Below, piece by piece: positions 1-9,463 of a stretch of 64,000 nucleotides of DNA (its first letter is position 1; the number at the start of each line of letters is the position of its first letter). Source of the DNA: an uncultured Tenacibaculum sp. (GTDB lineage: Bacteria > Bacteroidota > Bacteroidia > Flavobacteriales > Flavobacteriaceae); assembly GCA_947492185.1 (NCBI GenBank), contig CANLMR010000003.1:186001-250000 (forward strand), read 5' to 3'. The position numbers were made by a program, and so were the translations under genes. A model generated the notes under the pieces. The model did no database searches. It was not told where the DNA came from and saw only the letters and a program-made list of their open reading frames with translations.

Positions 1-158
1 GAAGCTATTAATAATACTATAGAAAAAGTTACCATTGGAGATGCAGCAACGTCTTGCGCTACTTTATCTTCACCGTCAACCATCATGATGTTTACATATA
101 GGGCAAAACCTACAACACCTATAATGGCAATCAATATTGTTAAAAATCTTTTATTCAT
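1..158 (-). CDS. Small membrane protein next to ExbB (partial, 5' part only)
   Basis: The reverse strand reads from an ATG at 158 to the window edge with no stop (52 codons seen). It begins MNKRFLTILIAIIGVVGFAL, a first membrane helix, then an acidic stretch (VDGEDKVAQD) and the start of a second helix (SPMVTFSIVLLIA). It starts 10 bp after the exbB stop, so the two are almost certainly co-transcribed. In many Bacteroidota a small two-helix protein of unknown function sits between exbB and the exbD genes, and this fits that place. Function is not known; membership in the TonB energising cluster is inferred from position. Confidence 0.6.
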   Translation of the reverse strand, partial: MNKRFLTILIAIIGVVGFALYVNIMMVDGEDKVAQDVAASPMVTFSIVLLIA

Positions 159-168
159 GCTAGTTATA

Positions 169-882
169 TTATTTTTTATACTTAGCTAATAAATCGATTA
201 AAGATATAGAAGCATCTTCCATGTTGTTTACAATACTATCAACTTTAGATACGATGTAGTTATAGAAAATTTGTAAGATAATTGCTACAACAAGACCAAA
301 TACTGTAGTTAAAAGTGCAATTTTAATACCACCTGCTACTACCGCTGGAGAGATATCATTTGCTACAGCAATTTTATCGAAAGCATCAATCATACCGATT
401 ACAGTTCCCATGAATCCTAACATCGGTGCAAGTGCGATAAATAAAGATAACCAAGAAATGTTTTTCTCTAATAATCCCATTTGAACTCCTCCGTATCCTA
501 CTACTGCTTTTTCAGCTGCATCTAAACCTTCATCAGCTCTTTCTAACCCTTGGTAAAAAATAGAAGCAACAGGCCCTTTAGTATTTCTACAAACCTCTTT
601 AGCTGCCTCAACACCACCAGAACTTAATGCATCGTCAACACTAGCTACTAATTTCTTAGTATTTGTAGTTGCCATGTTTAAGTAGATAATTCTTTCAATT
701 GCAATAGCTAAACCTAAAATTAAGGTAACTAATACAATACCCATAAACTTTGGATCTCCTTCAATAAAACGTTGTTTTAACTCTTGGTGAAAAGTTTTTT
801 CCGCTTCTTGTGCAAAAGTTGATTGAATAGCCCCAAAGAACATAAATCCTGTAAGAGTTAGGACATTTACTGCTTTTTTCAT
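169..882 (-). CDS. exbB: MotA/TolQ/ExbB-family proton channel protein
   Basis: 237 aa. ExbB-type inner-membrane proton channel subunit; with ExbD it energises TonB-dependent outer-membrane uptake. A signal-like N-terminus ends near FAQ (about residue 24). Membrane segments are visible at about 47-66, 143-166 and 181-208, with the large cytoplasmic loop between the first two, as in the family. The stretch GFMGTVIGMIDAF is typical of the MotA/TolQ/ExbB signature. The long N-terminal extension before the first channel helix is common in Bacteroidota members. It is first in a leftward operon. ExbB rather than TolQ is inferred from sequence style, not from a visible exbD. Confidence 0.88.
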   Translation of the reverse strand: MKKAVNVLTLTGFMFFGAIQSTFAQEAEKTFHQELKQRFIEGDPKFMGIVLVTLILGLAIAIERIIYLNMATTNTKKLVASVDDALSSGGVEAAKEVCRNTKGPVASIFYQGLERADEGLDAAEKAVVGYGGVQMGLLEKNISWLSLFIALAPMLGFMGTVIGMIDAFDKIAVANDISPAVVAGGIKIALLTTVFGLVVAIILQIFYNYIVSKVDSIVNNMEDASISLIDLLAKYKK

Positions 883-1107
883 TTTGTTATAATTAATTTA
901 AAATAGTTAACGTGTTAAAAATACAAATTTTTATATAGCTAACCAGCCTGATTACTAGTAACCTATTAATATTATTTGGTATAACTCGAGTAACCCCGCC
1001 AGTTTTCAGAGAGCCAAGTAACAAAAAAATGTTGGTACATTAAAAAAAATTAACGCTAATTGTTAAAAAACTTTTCCTTTTTGTCACTTAAATTTAAAAA
1101 TTATCAT

Positions 1108-2148
1108 TTACGATTGCAAACTTATTTCTCCTCTTAGAGGTTTTTCAAAATAATGTTTAAAATCTTCTCTAGATAAGTCTTCCCCTAACAAGTACATCAT
1201 TTTCGCTACAGCAGTTTCTGTTGTAATATCTTTCCCGTTAATAATCCCTATTCTTTTCAAATCTGTACTTGTTTCATACAAACCTAAAATAACACCTCCA
1301 CCAGTACATTGAGTAACATTTACAACCTTAACTCCTTTTTCTATAACCTGTTCAATTAGTTTTATAAACCATTTCTCTGTTGGTGCATTACCAGAACCGT
1401 AAGTTTCTAAAATAACTCCTTTTAAATTTTCTATATTCAAAATTGTTTCAACAACTTTGGGTGTAATTCCAGGAAATAATTTTAATATTACAATATCGTC
1501 AATTAAATTTTTTCTAAAAATCAACTTACCTTCTTTAACTTCATTTTTGAATAGTAAATGATGATTAAAATGTAAATGAACTCCACTTTCTGCTAATGGT
1601 GGATAATTCATAGAAGCAAAAGCTTCAAATTGTTCTGCGTTAATTTTGGTAGTTCTATTTGCTCTGTATAATTTATATTCGAAATACAATCCAACCTCTT
1701 TAATTATAGGCTCTTTTTTTTCTCTTGCACACGCAATTTCAATAGAAGTAATTAAATTCTCTTTAGCATCCGTTCTTAAATCCCCAATAGGTAATTGCGA
1801 ACCAGTAAAAATTACTGGTTTTTGAAGATTTTCAAACATAAAGCTTATTGCCGAAGATGTATACGACATGGTATCTGAACCTGTTAACACCACAAAACCA
1901 TCATATTCATTATAGTTTATCTCAATTATTTCGGCTATTTTTATATAATATGATGTGTTCATATTTGAAGAATCTATAGGTTCTTCAAATGAAATTGTAG
2001 ATATATTACAGTTTAAATGTTTTAATTCAGGAATTTTTTCTTGAATTTGATTAAAATCGAAAGCTCTTAATGCTCCCGTCTTATAATCTTTAATCATTCC
2101 GATAGTACCACCAGTATAGACTAATAAAATATTTGGTTTGTTTGCCAT
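1108..2148 (-). CDS. ansA: Type I L-asparaginase
   Basis: 346 aa from the start MANKPNILLVYTGGTIG. A longer reading from 2166 adds only six residues (MEKVDK), and the 2148 start gives the usual family N-terminus. It hydrolyses L-asparagine to aspartate and ammonia in the cytoplasm. The catalytic TGGTIG motif is at residues 12-17 and the second motif GSDTMSY at about 90-96, followed by FTGSQLP. Length fits cytoplasmic type I enzymes, and no signal peptide is present. It appears to be a single-gene unit facing away from the next gene. Confidence 0.9.
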   Translation of the reverse strand: MANKPNILLVYTGGTIGMIKDYKTGALRAFDFNQIQEKIPELKHLNCNISTISFEEPIDSSNMNTSYYIKIAEIIEINYNEYDGFVVLTGSDTMSYTSSAISFMFENLQKPVIFTGSQLPIGDLRTDAKENLITSIEIACAREKKEPIIKEVGLYFEYKLYRANRTTKINAEQFEAFASMNYPPLAESGVHLHFNHHLLFKNEVKEGKLIFRKNLIDDIVILKLFPGITPKVVETILNIENLKGVILETYGSGNAPTEKWFIKLIEQVIEKGVKVVNVTQCTGGGVILGLYETSTDLKRIGIINGKDITTETAVAKMMYLLGEDLSREDFKHYFEKPLRGEISLQS

Positions 2149-2241
2149 TTTGTCAACTTTTTCCATTAATTTTAAAATGGAATAATTTATGCTGTAAATT
2201 TATCAAACAAAACAATATTTGAAAATTAATTAGAGACGATT

Positions 2242-2940
2242 ATGATAGGTTTTTATATTTTAATAGGTATTATCACATTGTTTAGCTCTGTAGTAAGCAA
2301 TACCTTAAAAAGAAAATTCAAAAAATATTCAAGAATACACTTGAGAAATGGAATGAGTGGTGCTGAAATTGCTGAAAAAATGTTAGCAGATCATGGTATT
2401 ACTGATGTGAAAGTTATTTCTACACCGGGAATGTTAACTGATCACTACAATCCACAAAATAAAACTGTTAACCTTAGCGAAGGAGTTTACAATCAAAGAA
2501 ACTCTGCTGCTGCTGCTGTAGCCGCGCATGAAGTTGGACATGCGGTTCAACATGCTCAAGCATATGAATGGTTACAAATGAGATCTAAATTAGTTCCTAT
2601 GGTTAGTATTACTTCTAGATTCTCTCAATGGATGATTATTGGAGGAATTGGTTTTGGTGCTGCATCAGGAAGTACTGGTATTGGTTTTTATATTGCTATT
2701 GCTGGTTTAATTTTTATGGCTATGGGTACATTATTTAGCTTTATAACTTTACCCGTAGAATATGATGCTAGTAATAGAGCATTAGCTTGGTTAGAAAACA
2801 AACATATTGTTACTCGTGAAGAGTTAGCAGGATCTAAAGATGCATTAAAATGGGCTGCCAGAACATATTTAGTAGCCGCGCTAGGTTCTTTAGCAATGCT
2901 AGCATATTGGGCTTTACAAGTTTTGGGTAGTAGAGACTAG
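2242..2940 (+). CDS. Membrane zinc metallopeptidase, YugP family
   Basis: 232 aa. Matches the Zn_peptidase_2 (YugP-like) family: an N-terminal helix, a HEXXH zinc motif at residues 96-100 (HEVGH), then two hydrophobic segments at about 120-165 and one near the C-terminus (about 205-228). The downstream VEYDASNRALAWLE supplies the acidic third-ligand region typical of the family. Substrate and role are unknown in Bacteroidota. It is monocistronic, with a strong terminator at 2961. Confidence 0.85.
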   Translation: MIGFYILIGIITLFSSVVSNTLKRKFKKYSRIHLRNGMSGAEIAEKMLADHGITDVKVISTPGMLTDHYNPQNKTVNLSEGVYNQRNSAAAAVAAHEVGHAVQHAQAYEWLQMRSKLVPMVSITSRFSQWMIIGGIGFGAASGSTGIGFYIAIAGLIFMAMGTLFSFITLPVEYDASNRALAWLENKHIVTREELAGSKDALKWAARTYLVAALGSLAMLAYWALQVLGSRD

Positions 2941-2960
2941 AACTTTTTTTGATAAAAAAT

Positions 2961-2997
2961 AACAGAGGCTTCCAAAAATGGAAGCCTTTGTTATTTT
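2961..2997 (+). terminator. Intrinsic terminator after the zinc peptidase
   Basis: A 14-bp stem (AACAGAGGCTTCCA / TGGAAGCCTTTGTT, one G.T pair) with a 4-nt A loop, followed by ATTTTTAA. It lies 20 bp after the stop. Confidence 0.85.
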
Positions 2998-3033
2998 TAA
3001 AAGTGTCTTACGTCTAATTGTAAAATTTATACC

Positions 3034-3540
3034 ATGAAAAAAGCTACTTTAATTTTTTTATTTACAATATTCTCTATTAATAGTTATAGTCAACAAATGA
3101 CGCCAACAAAATTAGGGGAGATGCTAGAAAGTATAAGTGATAGTATTATTAGCCACAAATCTCAATGGCGTTTTATTATTAAAAACACTCCTTTTATTAC
3201 CATTGCTGATTCAACACATAACCGAATGCGAATTATGTCTCCAATAATTGAAAGCAATAAACTTTCTGAAGAATTAAAAACCGCTTCACTAATGGCAAAT
3301 TTCCATACCGCATTAGATGTTAAATACGCTATATCTGATAATGTTCTTTGGTCTGTATATATCCATCCTTTAAAAGAACTAACCGAAGATCAAGTTTTAG
3401 ATGCAGTTAGCCAAGTATACTATGCTAAAGTAAATTTTGGAACAACTTTTTCGAGTACTTCTCTTGTTTTTCCAGGGAAAAAACCTAAGAAAAAAGAAGA
3501 AAAACCAAACAAATCTAAACAACTGATTGACAAAATGTAG
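3034..3540 (+). CDS. Secreted protein of unknown function
   Basis: 168 aa. A Sec signal peptide is visible (MKKATLIFLFTIFSINSYSQ, cleavage near residue 19-20). The mature part is a compact alpha/beta-looking domain of about 120 residues with a lysine-rich tail (KKPKKKEEKPNKSKQ). The layout resembles YbjN/secretion-chaperone-like folds found as uncharacterised proteins in Flavobacteriia, but I see no motif that proves it. It stands alone between a terminator and the TonB-type receptor. Confidence 0.6.
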   Translation: MKKATLIFLFTIFSINSYSQQMTPTKLGEMLESISDSIISHKSQWRFIIKNTPFITIADSTHNRMRIMSPIIESNKLSEELKTASLMANFHTALDVKYAISDNVLWSVYIHPLKELTEDQVLDAVSQVYYAKVNFGTTFSSTSLVFPGKKPKKKEEKPNKSKQLIDKM

Positions 3541-3613
3541 TCTTAGAATACCTATTCGACAGAAAATTAACCCGTTTTATCGGTTTTCTATTTTTTAAAG
3601 CCTGTAACAAACA

Positions 3614-3621
3614 TAGTTTTG
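3614..3621 (+). promoter_or_regulatory. Candidate -7 box of the outer-membrane receptor gene
   Basis: TAGTTTTG fits the Bacteroidota -7 consensus TAnnTTTG and lies 16 bp before the ATG at 3638. No clean TTTG -33 box is seen. Confidence 0.35.
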
Positions 3622-3637
3622 ATTTGTCTTTAAAAAA

Positions 3638-6022
3638 ATGAAAATCTATATGAAAACAAACTTTAAAAAGTCGCTAGTACTATTCTTATTAACATTCTCA
3701 ATAGGACAAATTGTAGCTCAACATTCTATTACTGGACAAATTACGGATAACCAAAAGCAACCATTGCCTTTTGCTAACGTGATTTTATTGAGTGAAAAAG
3801 AAAATTCAACTCCAAAAGGTGTAGTTTCAGATGATAATGGAAACTTCCATTTCGAAAACATTTCAGAAGGAAATTACACTATAGAAATTTCTATGTTAGG
3901 TTTCAAAACCAAAACTTCAGAAAAATTTAACCTCATCAATAACAAAACCATAAACTTTACACTAAAAGAAGAGAATGAATCTTTAGATGAAATTGTAGTT
4001 CAAAGTAAACGACCTGTGATTCGTCAAACAGCAGAAAAATTGGTTGTTGATTTAGAAAATTCTGAGATGTTAAACAGTAGTTTACAAGATGTTGTAAAAC
4101 GTGTGCCTGGGGTTATCGTAACAAATAATGGAATTAATTTCGCTGGAAGATCAGATATTCGAATCTTAATCAATGGAAAAACCACTGATTATATGGATAT
4201 GGATACACTTTTACAAGATTTACCTGCTGATAATATCGCTAAAGTAGAATTGATAGAACAGCCAGGAGCAGAATTTGATGCTGAAGGTTCTGGCCCAATT
4301 ATAAACATCATTTTAAAGAAAAACGTAAAACTAGGAACTCATGGAAATGTTGGTGCATGGATTGGAGAAGATGAAGGATTTGAATACGGAACCAATGCTT
4401 CTATTGCTAGTTATAAAAACAAACTAAACTGGCAATTAAACACTGGATACTCTGCACCTACTTGGAGAGATGACTTATTTATAAAACGTACTGTTGGAAC
4501 TACCGTATATGATCAAGCCACAATTGAGCCTTACGATCCAAAACGTATTTGGGTTGGTGGTAGTATTGATTACTATATTAATGATAAAAACACCATTGGT
4601 CTAGGAACTAGATACAACAATACAATGTCTGATAGAATATCTAAAAGTAATACAGACATTACTGCTCCTACTTCATTAGAACGTTTTGTTACTGAAAACA
4701 CTTTTGACAGAGACAGAAACACGTTTAGTTTTAATCCATATTACGAATACAAAACAGAAACAGACAAATTACTTGTTGATTTTAATTATGTAGATTTCAA
4801 AAACAAAAACAAAAACGATATTTATGCTGTTACTGGAAATACGGTTCCTTTTACTAATCAACGTTATTTACAAGATAGTAAATACACTATTAATACCTAC
4901 AGGGTAGATTATATAAAAACATTTTCAGATAATTTTAAGTTAAGTTTTGGTAGTAAATACTCAGATGTTGATACAGACAGTGATTTAAAATTGTTCACTC
5001 AAAATATAGCTGGTAATTTTGATTTTCAGGCTGCAGACAGCAATCGCTTTTTAATTGATGAAAACATTTTTGCAGTTTACTCTAAAGTAAATACTTCTTT
5101 TGGAGATTGGTCTCTTTCTGGTGGTTTACGATATGAAAATAGTGATACTAGAGGAACTTCAACAAATACTAATACCACAAGAACAAGAATTATTTCTGAA
5201 TTATTCCCAAGTGCTTCTGTAAGCAGAAAACTAACAGAACAACTAGGAGCAAATTTAGCTTACAGTTATAGAATTAGAAGACCAAACTACAATAGTTTAA
5301 ATTCTTTTGTTACGGTTTATGATCCATTAACTACAGAAGTAGGAAACCCAAATTTAAAGCCAGCTTTTACCAATAATTATCAGTTTAATTTAACTTTTGA
5401 CAATCAACCTTTTTTCACTGTAGCTTATAGTGAAACAAGAGACAACTTATTCTTATTTATCTCTCAAGATGACGCTACAGCTCAAATTTCGAGAACTACA
5501 ATTAATCTTCAAGATAGACAAAACTGGAACTTTAGGTTATTTGGTCCTTTAGATTTTATTAAAGGTTTGGAAGGTTTTACCGGTTTTATTGTTGATTACA
5601 ATAAGTTTGCTTCAACCGAATTGAATCCAAACTTACTATTAACTAAATGGAACTATGGTTGGTATACTCAAGCTAGCTATAAATTACCTTGGGATATTAA
5701 TGCAGAAATGTCTAGTTACTTTGGATCTGGTGCATTAGAAGGACAAATTGATGTAGGTTGGATTGGAAACTTAAGTTTTTCATTTGGAAAGAAATTCATG
5801 GATAACCGATTAAAAGTAAACCTAGGAATTAACAAAGTGTTGGATAGAGGTTTTGTTGGTCGTGTAAACTATGATAACATTAATGCTAATATTGAAAGTA
5901 ACGGATCAAGACAAAATGTTCAATTAAGATTCACCTATAGTTTTGGTTCTAAATTTGGAAAAAAGAAGAACAAACGTAATTCTTCAAGAGACGAAGAAAA
6001 TAGAATTGATGATAACGACTAA
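3638..6022 (+). CDS. Outer-membrane beta-barrel receptor (TonB-dependent type) with carboxypeptidase-like N-domain
   Basis: 794 aa. The order is: signal peptide ending at IVAQ; a CarboxypepD_reg-like domain (about 30-110, HSITGQITDNQKQPLPFANV); a plug domain (about 125-230, with VKRVPGVIV and the VELIEQPGAEFDAEGSGPIINI stretch); then an OMP_b-brl_3-type barrel ending in strand-like repeats. The C-terminal tail is charged (KKNKRNSSRDEE), which is unusual for a barrel and may be a periplasmic extension. The start could also be the ATG four codons later. The substrate is unknown; this family in Bacteroidota often imports or exports peptides or siderophores. A CPBP protease and a two-component system follow within a few bases. 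Confidence 0.85.
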   Translation: MKIYMKTNFKKSLVLFLLTFSIGQIVAQHSITGQITDNQKQPLPFANVILLSEKENSTPKGVVSDDNGNFHFENISEGNYTIEISMLGFKTKTSEKFNLINNKTINFTLKEENESLDEIVVQSKRPVIRQTAEKLVVDLENSEMLNSSLQDVVKRVPGVIVTNNGINFAGRSDIRILINGKTTDYMDMDTLLQDLPADNIAKVELIEQPGAEFDAEGSGPIINIILKKNVKLGTHGNVGAWIGEDEGFEYGTNASIASYKNKLNWQLNTGYSAPTWRDDLFIKRTVGTTVYDQATIEPYDPKRIWVGGSIDYYINDKNTIGLGTRYNNTMSDRISKSNTDITAPTSLERFVTENTFDRDRNTFSFNPYYEYKTETDKLLVDFNYVDFKNKNKNDIYAVTGNTVPFTNQRYLQDSKYTINTYRVDYIKTFSDNFKLSFGSKYSDVDTDSDLKLFTQNIAGNFDFQAADSNRFLIDENIFAVYSKVNTSFGDWSLSGGLRYENSDTRGTSTNTNTTRTRIISELFPSASVSRKLTEQLGANLAYSYRIRRPNYNSLNSFVTVYDPLTTEVGNPNLKPAFTNNYQFNLTFDNQPFFTVAYSETRDNLFLFISQDDATAQISRTTINLQDRQNWNFRLFGPLDFIKGLEGFTGFIVDYNKFASTELNPNLLLTKWNYGWYTQASYKLPWDINAEMSSYFGSGALEGQIDVGWIGNLSFSFGKKFMDNRLKVNLGINKVLDRGFVGRVNYDNINANIESNGSRQNVQLRFTYSFGSKFGKKKNKRNSSRDEENRIDDND

Positions 6023-6032
6023 AAATAACGCT

Positions 6033-6833
6033 ATGAAAAACAATAATATTCCGGTTAAAATAACATTATTCTCTATACTATTTTTAGTCATTTTAAGTAC
6101 TAGTAGAATTATAAAAAGTATATTAATATCAAAAGAAATTACAGATTATAACACGCACCTACTAGTTAGTATAGGTAGTAACATTATTATATCGCTAGTT
6201 TCTCTATATTTCATTAAAAAGAATAATTTATTTCAACTCAGCGGTCTAAGTTCTAATAAAACAGAAAAGAAACATCTACTCCTTTTTCCTTTGATATTTC
6301 TAGTAGGTATAAATCTTGTATTTGGAGGAGATATTCCTGAATTCGACTTAATACAACTATTTATTTTATCAATTTATTGTTTAAGTATTGGTTTTTGTGA
6401 AGAATTAAGTATTAGAGGAGTTCTTTTACCTTTATTAATTAAGCATGGAGGTGGAACTAAAAAATCTATTACCAAGGCAATTTTTATATCATCGATAATC
6501 TTTGGTTTACTTCATTTAATTAAGTTTAACAAAGGTTTATACGGGGAAATTTCTCAAGTATTCTTTGCTACTTTTATAGGTGTTTTATTTGGAGCATTAC
6601 TTATTGCAACAAGAAGTATTTTTCCTTTAATCATTATTCATGCATTAATTGATTTTGCAGCTAAAATTGATGGTATTGGAATTCCATTTAAGAAAAACAT
6701 TACAAGTGAAACAGAAATTACTGGTGCCATTTTTTTAATTATTATTACATTACCTTGTTTATTATTTGGAATGTATATCATTAAGAAACATATTCCAGAA
6801 AAAATTCAACTAAATGAACACCAAGCTCAATAA
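6033..6833 (+). CDS. CPBP-family intramembrane protease
   Basis: 266 aa from ATG 6033; the frame is open further upstream, but that would overlap the receptor gene. This is a membrane glutamic-type endopeptidase family (Abi/Rce1-like). All three motifs are present: EExxxR at 123-128 (EELSIR), FxxxH at 157-161 (FGLLH) and HxxxD at 203-207 (HALID). There are about seven hydrophobic segments. Gram-positive relatives act in bacteriocin self-immunity or peptide processing; here the role is unknown. It overlaps the downstream histidine kinase gene by 20 bp, which implies coupled translation with the LytS/LytTR pair. Confidence 0.85.
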   Translation: MKNNNIPVKITLFSILFLVILSTSRIIKSILISKEITDYNTHLLVSIGSNIIISLVSLYFIKKNNLFQLSGLSSNKTEKKHLLLFPLIFLVGINLVFGGDIPEFDLIQLFILSIYCLSIGFCEELSIRGVLLPLLIKHGGGTKKSITKAIFISSIIFGLLHLIKFNKGLYGEISQVFFATFIGVLFGALLIATRSIFPLIIIHALIDFAAKIDGIGIPFKKNITSETEITGAIFLIIITLPCLLFGMYIIKKHIPEKIQLNEHQAQ

Positions 6834-7818
6834 ATCAGACTGGATAATTTTAACAATTATCTTTGGAGTATCTATACTACTTAATGCATTTGATTACTAC
6901 CGAGAAGGAAACAAACTGATTGAATATTTAATTGATTTTCCGAGTACAACAATTATATCTATTGTAATTATACTCGCATTTATTCAAATATTGGTTCCAA
7001 AATTTCTTACCAAAAAGAAGAAATATCTTACGTTTTTTGTATTAGCAGTATTATTATTAACGGTGTTTGGAACATTGGATAAATTAATTGGTAGGTTCTC
7101 CGCAGGAAAAGGTTTAGATGGTATAAATAACATATTATTATATCTACAAAGCGGATTATACAATGCTACAGATATGGTAGGATTTCCTCTGGGGATATTA
7201 TTATTGAAAAAGTTTTATGAAGGTCAATCTAAATTTTTAGAAATCGAAAAACAACAAAAAGAAAACGAATTAAAGCTATTACGGTCACAAATTGACCCTC
7301 ACTTTTTATTCAACAATTTAAACACTCTAGATAGTCTAATTGACTCAGATACTGAAAAAGCTAAGGAATATATTAACCGGCTTTCTTTAATCTACAGATA
7401 CCTTATCAAAACTAAAGATGCTGAAGTCATGGAATTAGCAGATGAGATTCAGTTAGCCGAAAATTATATTTTTTTGATTCAAACTCGATTTGGTAATGAT
7501 TATTATTTCGAAATAGAACAAAAAACGGTTGTTACTAATAAGTTTATTCCTACAGGAGCCATTCAAACTTTATTAGAAAACGTAGTAAAACATAACAAAC
7601 CTAAAACAACTCCTATAAAAACTTCAATTTTAATCGAAGAAAATACACTTACAGTAATCAATGCTAAATCTTCATTAAAAAATAATAAAGAATCTTTTGG
7701 AACAGGGTTGAAAAACTTAAAAACTAGATACCAATTCTTATCAGATCAAGAAATCTCTGTAATTAACTCAGAAAATGAATTTAAAGTCTCTATTCCAATC
7801 ATTAATTTAATTGAATAG
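6814..7818 (+). CDS. LytS/YpdA-type membrane sensor histidine kinase
   Basis: 334 aa. Several N-terminal membrane segments occur (about 11-24, 45-62, 71-86 and 120-132), then a short coiled stretch (EIEKQQKENELKLL). A His_kinase domain follows with the phospho-accepting histidine at 163 in QIDPHFLFNNLN, and an ATPase domain with the N-box ENVVKHN and a GTGLKNL lid. It pairs with the LytTR regulator starting 4 bp after its stop. The signal is unknown; linkage to a CPBP protease and an outer-membrane receptor suggests an envelope or peptide signal (inference). Confidence 0.88.
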   Translation: MNTKLNKSDWIILTIIFGVSILLNAFDYYREGNKLIEYLIDFPSTTIISIVIILAFIQILVPKFLTKKKKYLTFFVLAVLLLTVFGTLDKLIGRFSAGKGLDGINNILLYLQSGLYNATDMVGFPLGILLLKKFYEGQSKFLEIEKQQKENELKLLRSQIDPHFLFNNLNTLDSLIDSDTEKAKEYINRLSLIYRYLIKTKDAEVMELADEIQLAENYIFLIQTRFGNDYYFEIEQKTVVTNKFIPTGAIQTLLENVVKHNKPKTTPIKTSILIEENTLTVINAKSSLKNNKESFGTGLKNLKTRYQFLSDQEISVINSENEFKVSIPIINLIE

Positions 7819-7821
7819 CCT

Positions 7822-8586
7822 ATGAAAGTCCTGATTTTAGAAGATGAAATACCAGCTTACCAAAAGCTAACTTCTTACCTAACCGAATATTTCAAAAATG
7901 AAATTAAACACGATTGGGCACGAACTATAAAAGATGGGATTCAATTATTATCTAACAACACTTATGATGTTATCTTATCAGATATTCAGTTACTAGATGG
8001 TATTTCTTTTGATTTATTTGATGACATTTCAACAAATACTCCAATTATATTTTGCTCAGCTCACGATGAGTATTTATTTAAAGCATTTAACTCTAACGGA
8101 ATTGCTTATATTTTAAAACCTTATACCAAAAAAGAGTTTAATGGTGCTTTAGAGAAATACCAAGCATTATTTAAAAAAGGAGATTACGGTAATTTAAACA
8201 CCGAAGTGATTAGTGAATTAAAGTCTACATTAAAAGAAGAAAACACCATTTTTAAAAAGCGTTTTGTAATTAAAAAAAGTAAAGGAATTCAATTATTAAA
8301 TGTCATTGATATTTCTTTAATAGAAGCTTCAGGTGATTTTTGTATCGCTACAGATAAAAACGGGAAAAGACATACTATTTCTCAAAACTTAGGAAGTATT
8401 GTAAAACAACTAAATCCAAATAAATTCTTTAAAATCAATCGAAGTGAACTTATCAATATTGATTACATTACTAATATAGAAAGTCATTTTAAAAATAGAT
8501 TATTACTCTCCATAACTGGATGCAAAGAAAAACCCATGACGAGCTCTTCTACTACAGCAGAATTTAGGAAATGGCTAGAACAATAA
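7822..8586 (+). CDS. LytTR-family response regulator
   Basis: 254 aa. The receiver domain has the phospho-acceptor Asp54 (LSDIQLLDG) and acidic residues LEDE near the N-terminus. A LytTR DNA-binding domain spans about 145-252 (IDISLIEASGDFCIATDKNGKRHTIS...NRSELIN). It is the partner of the kinase just upstream, and is last in the receptor-CPBP-kinase-regulator run. It ends at a strong bidirectional terminator. Confidence 0.9.
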   Translation: MKVLILEDEIPAYQKLTSYLTEYFKNEIKHDWARTIKDGIQLLSNNTYDVILSDIQLLDGISFDLFDDISTNTPIIFCSAHDEYLFKAFNSNGIAYILKPYTKKEFNGALEKYQALFKKGDYGNLNTEVISELKSTLKEENTIFKKRFVIKKSKGIQLLNVIDISLIEASGDFCIATDKNGKRHTISQNLGSIVKQLNPNKFFKINRSELINIDYITNIESHFKNRLLLSITGCKEKPMTSSSTTAEFRKWLEQ

Positions 8587-8599
8587 AAATCAACAACCA

Positions 8600-8634
8600 A
8601 TAAAAAAGGCTCGAATATTCGAGCCTTTTTTATT
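8600..8634. terminator. Bidirectional terminator between convergent genes
   Basis: A near-perfect palindrome: AAAAAAGGCTCGAA, TATT-centred, then TTCGAGCCTTTTTT. It has A and T runs on both sides, so it can serve both the LytTR operon and the leftward Bax1-type gene. Confidence 0.85.
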
Positions 8635-8652
8635 GTATATATTGTGATTTGG

Positions 8653-9369
8653 TTAATCTCTATCTAAAAAAATTTGTAACACATACCAAAATAATAACAT
8701 TAACGATGCAAATAATCCTAAAGCTGCTGGTATATAATCTTCTGTGGTAAATTTATGAACTAGGTTTGATGTTTGGTATAAAATAGAACCCCCTGCTAAT
8801 AAACACATACCAACAGAAAACCATAAGCCTAAGTTAAATCCAAATAAAGTTCCTGCTACAATTAAACCAATTGCAATAAAAAAACCTATTGTTAAGGCAG
8901 ACCTTAAAAAAGAGAAATCTTTCTTTGTTAGCAACACTACTGCTGATAATCCAGCAAATAAAGTTAATGTTACAATTCCTGCTTGTTGTAATATTTCAAA
9001 ACTTTCAGTGTAAGCAATTGCTATATAAATAAGTGGGATAAAAATAAATGCTTCAGCAAATATATATCCTGCATAAGCCATGTATTGTAAATTCTTATCT
9101 GTAGTTTTTAAAGCAGTACTTTCAGCATAGTTCGTAATTAACATAAAACCTCCAAGTAATAATAACCATTTCCATCCCTGAGTCATTGATAATGCAAATT
9201 CAACGATTGCATTACTCTGTAATAATAAATACTCAAAAATGATGAACAATAAAACTCCACCTGCAACATGTGCATAAGTTTTCTTGTAAAAAGCTACTCT
9301 TTCTACTTCAGTTGATTGAGCTACTAAAACTCGATCATGATTATCAAATGAATTGAATGAATTTTCCAT
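8653..9369 (-). CDS. Bax inhibitor-1/YccA family membrane protein
   Basis: 238 aa with about seven hydrophobic segments, matching the Bax1-I (YccA/TMBIM) family. The AGYIFAEAFIFIPLIYIA stretch and the C-terminal D-rich end (FLDRD) are typical. Members are inner-membrane proteins, some of which leak Ca2+ or modulate the FtsH protease; the role here is not known. It is monocistronic and faces a shared terminator. Upstream on its strand, lepA ends at its own terminator. Confidence 0.85.
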   Translation of the reverse strand: MENSFNSFDNHDRVLVAQSTEVERVAFYKKTYAHVAGGVLLFIIFEYLLLQSNAIVEFALSMTQGWKWLLLLGGFMLITNYAESTALKTTDKNLQYMAYAGYIFAEAFIFIPLIYIAIAYTESFEILQQAGIVTLTLFAGLSAVVLLTKKDFSFLRSALTIGFFIAIGLIVAGTLFGFNLGLWFSVGMCLLAGGSILYQTSNLVHKFTTEDYIPAALGLFASLMLLFWYVLQIFLDRD

Positions 9370-9420
9370 AATAATTTTTAATTAATTTTTTCGCCCGTAA
9401 AAATAGGATTTATTTTTAAA

Positions 9421-9454
9421 CAAAAAACCCTAGTAACTTTTCTGTACTAGGGTT
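9421..9454 (-). terminator. Intrinsic terminator of lepA
   Basis: Read leftwards: AACCCTAGTA, 9-nt loop, TACTAGGGTT, then a run of Ts, 10 bp after the lepA stop. Confidence 0.85.
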
Positions 9455-9463
9455 AAATATATC

